Shown piece by piece: positions 60,641 to 64,000 of a stretch of 64,000 bases of DNA. Source of the stretch: JACPYF01 sp964348695 (lineage in GTDB: Bacteria; Patescibacteriota; Saccharimonadia; Saccharimonadales; Saccharimonadaceae); contig CAYGDI010000004.1 of the NCBI GenBank assembly GCA_964348695.1, positions 1 to 64,000 on the forward strand. The letters are read 5' to 3'. The translations under genes and the position numbers were made by a program. Every line of letters starts with the position of its first letter. Position 1 is the stretch's first letter. The notes under the pieces were generated by a model. That model was not told the origin of the DNA, did not search any database, and saw only the letters and a program-made list of their open reading frames with translations.

Positions 60641-61678
60641 TTATACCAGTTTCGTTTGTTCAGAGATGTGAGTAGGTGATTTTTTGCCGAGATGTTCATA
60701 TGCTTTTGGCGTAACTTTACGTCCACGCGGCGTACGCTCCAGCAAACCAATCTGCAACAAATACGGTTCTATAAAATCTTCGATTGTTCCACGTTCTTCA
60801 CTAGTTAGAGCAGCAAGCGTTTCTACACCAACTGGACCGCCTTTATGATTGTCTATGATTGCCTCTATTAACATCCTGTCTACTGGGTCTAGACCTAGCT
60901 CATCGATCTCTAGTAGATCCAGGGCTTTGTGGCTAATCTGCGTATCAATTATTCCGTCACCATTTACATCAGCATAATCCCGAACACGCTTTAGTATTCT
61001 ATTTGCAATTCTAGGCGTCAGACGCGCCCGTTTTGCTAACATGTCCGAGCCTTTTTGATCAATTTTAATATCCAATATATTAGCTGTGCGTTGCATAATC
61101 TTTGCTATTTCATCGGTGTTATAGAACTCCAGGCGATGCAAATGACCGAACCGATCACGTAGTGGCGCTGCCAACGCACCAGTTCTAGTAGTCGCCCCAA
61201 TTAGCGTAAATTTTGGCACATCCAGCCGCAAGCTTTTAGCACTCGGACCCTTACCTAGCATTATGTCCAGCTTGAAATCTTCCATTGCACTATACAACAC
61301 CTCTTCGACAGATCTGTGCAAGCGATGTATTTCATCGATAAACAATATATCGCCGTCTTGCAGACTAGTCAGCAAACTGGCCAAATCCCCTGCTCGCTCG
61401 ATGGCAGGACCAGAAGTTATTCGTATTTGGGCGCCCATTTCATTGGCGATAACACTGGCCATTGTGGTTTTTCCCAAGCCCGGTGGACCGTACAACAGTA
61501 TATGATCCAGCGGTTCACCACGTTTTTTTGCAGCTGTAATTGCCAGTTTTAGATTTTTCTTTAGGCGATCCTGGCCAACATAGTTATCAAAATCATGTGG
61601 CCGCAACTTTATTTCAAATTCTTCAGGTATATCGTCATCTGATTTGCCTGGATCCATTATTATTCTCTCGACTGCCAT
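60641..61678 (-). CDS. ruvB: Holliday junction branch migration ATPase RuvB
   Basis: A 345-residue AAA+ protein: Walker A LLYGPPGLGKTTMA, Walker B LFIDEIHRLH, sensor IGATTRTGAL, arginine finger PLRDRFGHLHRLEFY and C-terminal winged helix (EPYLLQIGLLERTPRGRKVT). It drives branch migration with RuvA. One base after ruvA. Confidence 0.97.
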   Translation of the reverse strand: MAVERIIMDPGKSDDDIPEEFEIKLRPHDFDNYVGQDRLKKNLKLAITAAKKRGEPLDHILLYGPPGLGKTTMASVIANEMGAQIRITSGPAIERAGDLASLLTSLQDGDILFIDEIHRLHRSVEEVLYSAMEDFKLDIMLGKGPSAKSLRLDVPKFTLIGATTRTGALAAPLRDRFGHLHRLEFYNTDEIAKIMQRTANILDIKIDQKGSDMLAKRARLTPRIANRILKRVRDYADVNGDGIIDTQISHKALDLLEIDELGLDPVDRMLIEAIIDNHKGGPVGVETLAALTSEERGTIEDFIEPYLLQIGLLERTPRGRKVTPKAYEHLGKKSPTHISEQTKLV

Positions 61679-61679
61679 A

Positions 61680-62255
61680 CTAACCCTTCAGCGCCTGCTT
61701 TACTCTGTCTTCAACTGTCAGACTCTTATCTACTTTTGCTAGTGCAACCATCGCATCGGCTTCACTATAACCAAGAGCAACTAGTGCTTGAGCAGCTTCA
61801 TCATTTTGATTGATACCCGAGCGTCCTACAATATCTTCAGCCATACCTCCCACTATCTGACCTACCTTGTCCCGCAGCTCCACAACCATTTGTTCGGCAG
61901 CTCGCTTACCTACGCCTTTTGCAGTCTGCAATCTTTTGACGTCTCCACTGGCTATAGCCGACCGTACTGCATCTCCAGTACCAATGTCTAATACTGCCAA
62001 GGCAACTTTTGGACCAACATTTTTTACACTTAGCAATTGTTCAAATAATTTCTTCGTTGTTAGACTAGTGAAACCAAACAAATCATAGCTTTGCTCGCGC
62101 ACATGTTCATATACATATACTTTTGCGTCTTTTCCAACCGTCAATTTTCCGTGATCATCAGCACATACCAACAGTCCATATCCAACACCAGCAACATCAA
62201 TTACTACTAGTTCTCCCAGTTTTTCGCTCACAACGCCAGTTAATGTCGCAATCAT
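61680..62255 (-). CDS. ruvA: Holliday junction DNA helicase subunit RuvA
   Basis: A 191-residue protein: OB-fold start MIATLTGVVSEK, two helix-hairpin-helix motifs (LLSVKNVGPKVALAVLDI and RLQTAKGVGKRAAEQMVVEL) and a C-terminal UBA-like domain binding RuvB (AAQALVALGYSEADA). Lies 7 bases after ruvC. Confidence 0.97.
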   Translation of the reverse strand: MIATLTGVVSEKLGELVVIDVAGVGYGLLVCADDHGKLTVGKDAKVYVYEHVREQSYDLFGFTSLTTKKLFEQLLSVKNVGPKVALAVLDIGTGDAVRSAIASGDVKRLQTAKGVGKRAAEQMVVELRDKVGQIVGGMAEDIVGRSGINQNDEAAQALVALGYSEADAMVALAKVDKSLTVEDRVKQALKG

Positions 62256-62262
62256 GCATTTA

Positions 62263-62733
62263 TTATCTCACACTTTGAGCGTGAGTGAGAGCTGCAGCGA
62301 GCGCATCTGCTGCGTCGTCTGGTTTTGGGATCCGTTTTAGTTTTAGTAGTACCTTGACCATTTCTTGCACCTGTTTTTTATCAGCTTTGCCATAGCTAGT
62401 AATCGCCATTTTGATCTCTAGTGGTGTGTACTCATGTATACTCAGGCCTGCTTTTTTACCAACCAACATAGCTACTCCACGAGCATGACTAACACTGATA
62501 GCGGTGGTGACATTTTTAGCAAAAAACAGCTTTTCGATCGACATCATATGTGGCTTTGTATCAGTAATAATATCACTTAAACTATCATGTATCTCTACCA
62601 AACGCTCTTCGAGAGGCGTGTGAGCTGGAGTTGTAATCACGCCTGCATCTAGTAACACCGCTTGATCTTTTTTGATTTCAATGACTCCAAATCCTAGTAT
62701 TCCGGTACCCGGATCAATACCAATAATTCTCAC
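62263..62733 (-). CDS. ruvC: Crossover junction endodeoxyribonuclease RuvC
   Basis: A 156-residue RNase H-fold nuclease. Asp in RIIGIDPGTGILGFGV (about 7), Glu in MMSIEKLFFAKN (about 66) and a C-terminal PDDAADALAAALTHA with the last acidic pair. It resolves Holliday junctions made by RecA and moved by RuvAB. It overlaps the upstream phosphatase gene by 4 bases (ATGA). Confidence 0.97.
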   Translation of the reverse strand: MRIIGIDPGTGILGFGVIEIKKDQAVLLDAGVITTPAHTPLEERLVEIHDSLSDIITDTKPHMMSIEKLFFAKNVTTAISVSHARGVAMLVGKKAGLSIHEYTPLEIKMAITSYGKADKKQVQEMVKVLLKLKRIPKPDDAADALAAALTHAQSVR

Positions 62734-63506
62734 TGCATTTCCCTTACTAATTTCAGCAATTCTTTATGTATCAAGCCGTTACTCATGATCGCTCCGTTAA
62801 GCTTTTTGTCGTAGCGTTGTTCATTGCCGGCAAGATCCGTTACTATACCCCCGGCCTCTTCTATGATAAGTTTCGTTGCCGCAATATCATGTGCAGTATG
62901 ATACAAAAATACCCGCCCTTCGATCGAACCATCTGCGATGAGGCAACCGTGATAGACAATCCCAGGCGAACTATTCACAAACACTTTTTGTTGCGCAAGT
63001 TTAGTGACCAACTCTTGATCACGAAAAGGATCTTTGCCACCGCTACTCTGAGCAATATGTACATATTCTCCCCATTTCTTACTCGAAACATGTATTTGTT
63101 CTTCATTACGCGTCGCGCCTTGTCCTTTGACTGCAAAATACGTTTCGTCTACCCACGGATTAAACGCTATTGCTATTTGGGGTACGCCATCTACCACAAG
63201 AGCTAGTGAAAATGCCGATGTTGGAATATGTAGCATGAATCCAACTGTACCGTCGATTGGGTCGCAAACCCATAGCCTATTTCTCTCAGCTTGCCAACTA
63301 GCCTCCTCGCCCAATACGCCGTCATCAGGAAATTCGCTTTTTACTTTTTCTATCAGCAGATCATTTATTTCTTTGTCGGCAATCGTTACGGGAGTAGTGT
63401 CTTCTTTTATTTCTACCTGATGATCAGCACGGTAGTATTTGTGCATCACTTCACCTGCAAGTGTTGCCATTTTTTTTGCAAACTCTATTTCTTTTTCGTA
63501 TTCCAT
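62730..63506 (-). CDS. Inositol monophosphatase family protein
   Basis: A 258-residue metal-dependent phosphatase: GEEASW, CDPIDGTVGF and the C-terminal HTAHDIAATKLIIEEAGG. It may act on inositol-phosphate, nucleotide phosphates or fructose bisphosphate, as SuhB and CysQ do. First gene of the ruvCAB operon, with TATAAT (plus 63514-63519) 7 bases before its ATG. Confidence 0.88.
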   Translation of the reverse strand: MEYEKEIEFAKKMATLAGEVMHKYYRADHQVEIKEDTTPVTIADKEINDLLIEKVKSEFPDDGVLGEEASWQAERNRLWVCDPIDGTVGFMLHIPTSAFSLALVVDGVPQIAIAFNPWVDETYFAVKGQGATRNEEQIHVSSKKWGEYVHIAQSSGGKDPFRDQELVTKLAQQKVFVNSSPGIVYHGCLIADGSIEGRVFLYHTAHDIAATKLIIEEAGGIVTDLAGNEQRYDKKLNGAIMSNGLIHKELLKLVREMQ

Positions 63507-63562
63507 TACTACTATTATAACCCTTTATTGACCCATACGCTTATAACCATGCAATCTCCATC

Positions 63563-63588
63563 TTTTTTGTCCCGATCGGGACAAAAAA
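63563..63588. terminator. Symmetric bidirectional terminator
   Basis: A 26-base perfect palindrome: TTTTTT-TGTCCC-GATC-GGGACA-AAAAAA type arrangement. It stops the leftward surface protein gene and could act in both directions. It lies 22 bases after the stop of that gene. Confidence 0.75.
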
Positions 63589-63609
63589 TGAGAATTTACT
63601 GATAGAAGT

Positions 63610-64000
63610 CTAAAGTTCTGGTGGATTTTTACCCAGCAAAGAACGCAGTCGTCTGATTCCGCTGCCAATTTCACTTCGCCATTCTGCCACACCATACCCA
63701 ACCAACCCTACCCCAGCGCTGCCTGCGACGAACCAACCGCTATGACCTGCTAGTTGTTGGGACTCAACATCTACCACTTTTTGCGAGTTGGCCTCCACTT
63801 TTTTGCGGCAACGGTTTGTTTCAGCACTGCGCACTTGATTAGCAGCACAAGGTTTCAGAGTAGCTGCAGTGGCTGTAGCGCTGCGACACCTATTTGTCTC
63901 TGGATTTCTGGTTTGACCAGGTTTACATGGCGTCAATCCAGAATCTGATGCAAATATTGACCGACATCTATTCGTCAATGGATTGCGGATCTGATCTATA
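63610..64000 (-). CDS. C-terminal end of Cys-repeat surface protein (5' part outside window)
   Basis: The reading frame is open through the window end. It holds three copies of a short repeat of the form C-x-(P/A)-x-Q-x-R-(N/S)-x-x-TNRCR (IDQIRNPLTNRCRS, CKPGQTRNPETNRCRS, CAANQVRSAETNRCRK), then a Ser/Val linker and one membrane helix (WFVAGSAGVGLVGYGVAEW), and ends in a basic cytoplasmic tail (RRLRSLLGKNPPEL). The helix probably anchors an extracellular protein whose main part lies beyond 64000. Apparent start codons inside the window (for example TTG at 63978) are not its start. Confidence 0.7.
   Translation of the reverse strand, partial: IDQIRNPLTNRCRSIFASDSGLTPCKPGQTRNPETNRCRSATATAATLKPCAANQVRSAETNRCRKKVEANSQKVVDVESQQLAGHSGWFVAGSAGVGLVGYGVAEWRSEIGSGIRRLRSLLGKNPPEL

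Noticed and set aside
1..64000. UGA recoding to Gly as in SR1/Gracilibacteria
   Set aside because: Many genes end with TGA in ATGA overlaps, and essential genes read normally without internal TGA.
1..64000. CRISPR array
   Set aside because: No regularly spaced 25-40 base direct repeats with unique spacers were seen. The only tandem repeats are the coding repeats at 16.4-18.6 kb.

Overview
The window looks like a Candidatus Saccharibacteria (TM7) or closely related Patescibacteria chromosome. Markers are type IV pilus genes (pilB, pilC, pilM, pilN, pilO), a MurT/GatD lipid II amidation pair beside a lone HD alarmone hydrolase, a membrane-anchored Clp-type AAA+ ATPase, a very short TsaB, giant repeat-rich surface proteins and very compact AT-leaning coding. 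TGA is used as a normal stop, often in 4-base ATGA overlaps, so the glycine-recoded code of Absconditabacteria/Gracilibacteria is unlikely. The lineage is inferred from gene content; no ribosomal RNA is present.

Layout. (1) 1-10.3 kb: an integrated element next to the 3' end of a tRNA-Asn gene. It carries a large serine recombinase whose reading frame ends inside the antisense of the tRNA, a putative replication initiator, a SpoVG-like protein, a HTH protein, a type III restriction-modification pair (mod/res) and a Panacea-domain antitoxin-like gene with an unknown partner. (2) 10.3-15.6 kb: small accessory genes, including a GC-rich foreign-looking ORF, YecM, a histidine phosphatase, a membrane HExxH protein and mannitol-1-phosphate dehydrogenase. 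(3) 15.6-23.7 kb: a 2035-residue surface protein with 14 propeller-type repeats inserted into a LamG-like domain, in an operon with a MacB-type ABC ATPase and permease. (4) 23.7-34.3 kb: a receiver protein, an amidohydrolase behind a translated attenuator-like leader, a protease-less LexA-like protein and a surface polysaccharide cluster (O-antigen ligase-like, sugar-1-P transferase, GT4, flippase-like, methyltransferase, GT2), with purD inside it. (5) 34.3-38 kb: a leftward series: membrane protein, Clp ATPase, tRNA-Gly, DUF4260, tRNA-Arg, terminator. (6) 38-51 kb: HD hydrolase, murT-gatD, TM2 protein, Bcp peroxiredoxin, subtilase, tRNA-Pro, RNase Y, a hydrolase, an SGNH surface protein broken by a 100-N assembly gap, and tsaB-tsaE. 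(7) 51-60 kb: the pilus assembly operon, then recX-recA facing it and a pseudopilin. (8) 60-64 kb: ruvC-ruvA-ruvB with an inositol monophosphatase family gene, and the C-terminal end of a Cys-repeat surface protein.

The genes fit an epibiotic lifestyle: pili for attachment or DNA uptake, a large adhesin-like protein with a dedicated ABC system, a modified wall (MurT/GatD), surface glycans, and DNA repair and recombination (RecA, RecX, RuvABC).

A strong regulatory theme runs through the window. More than 20 genes have a TATAAT-like -10 box only 6-10 bases before the start codon, usually without a Shine-Dalgarno sequence, which predicts widespread leaderless mRNAs. At three divergent gene pairs the two -10 boxes overlap each other.
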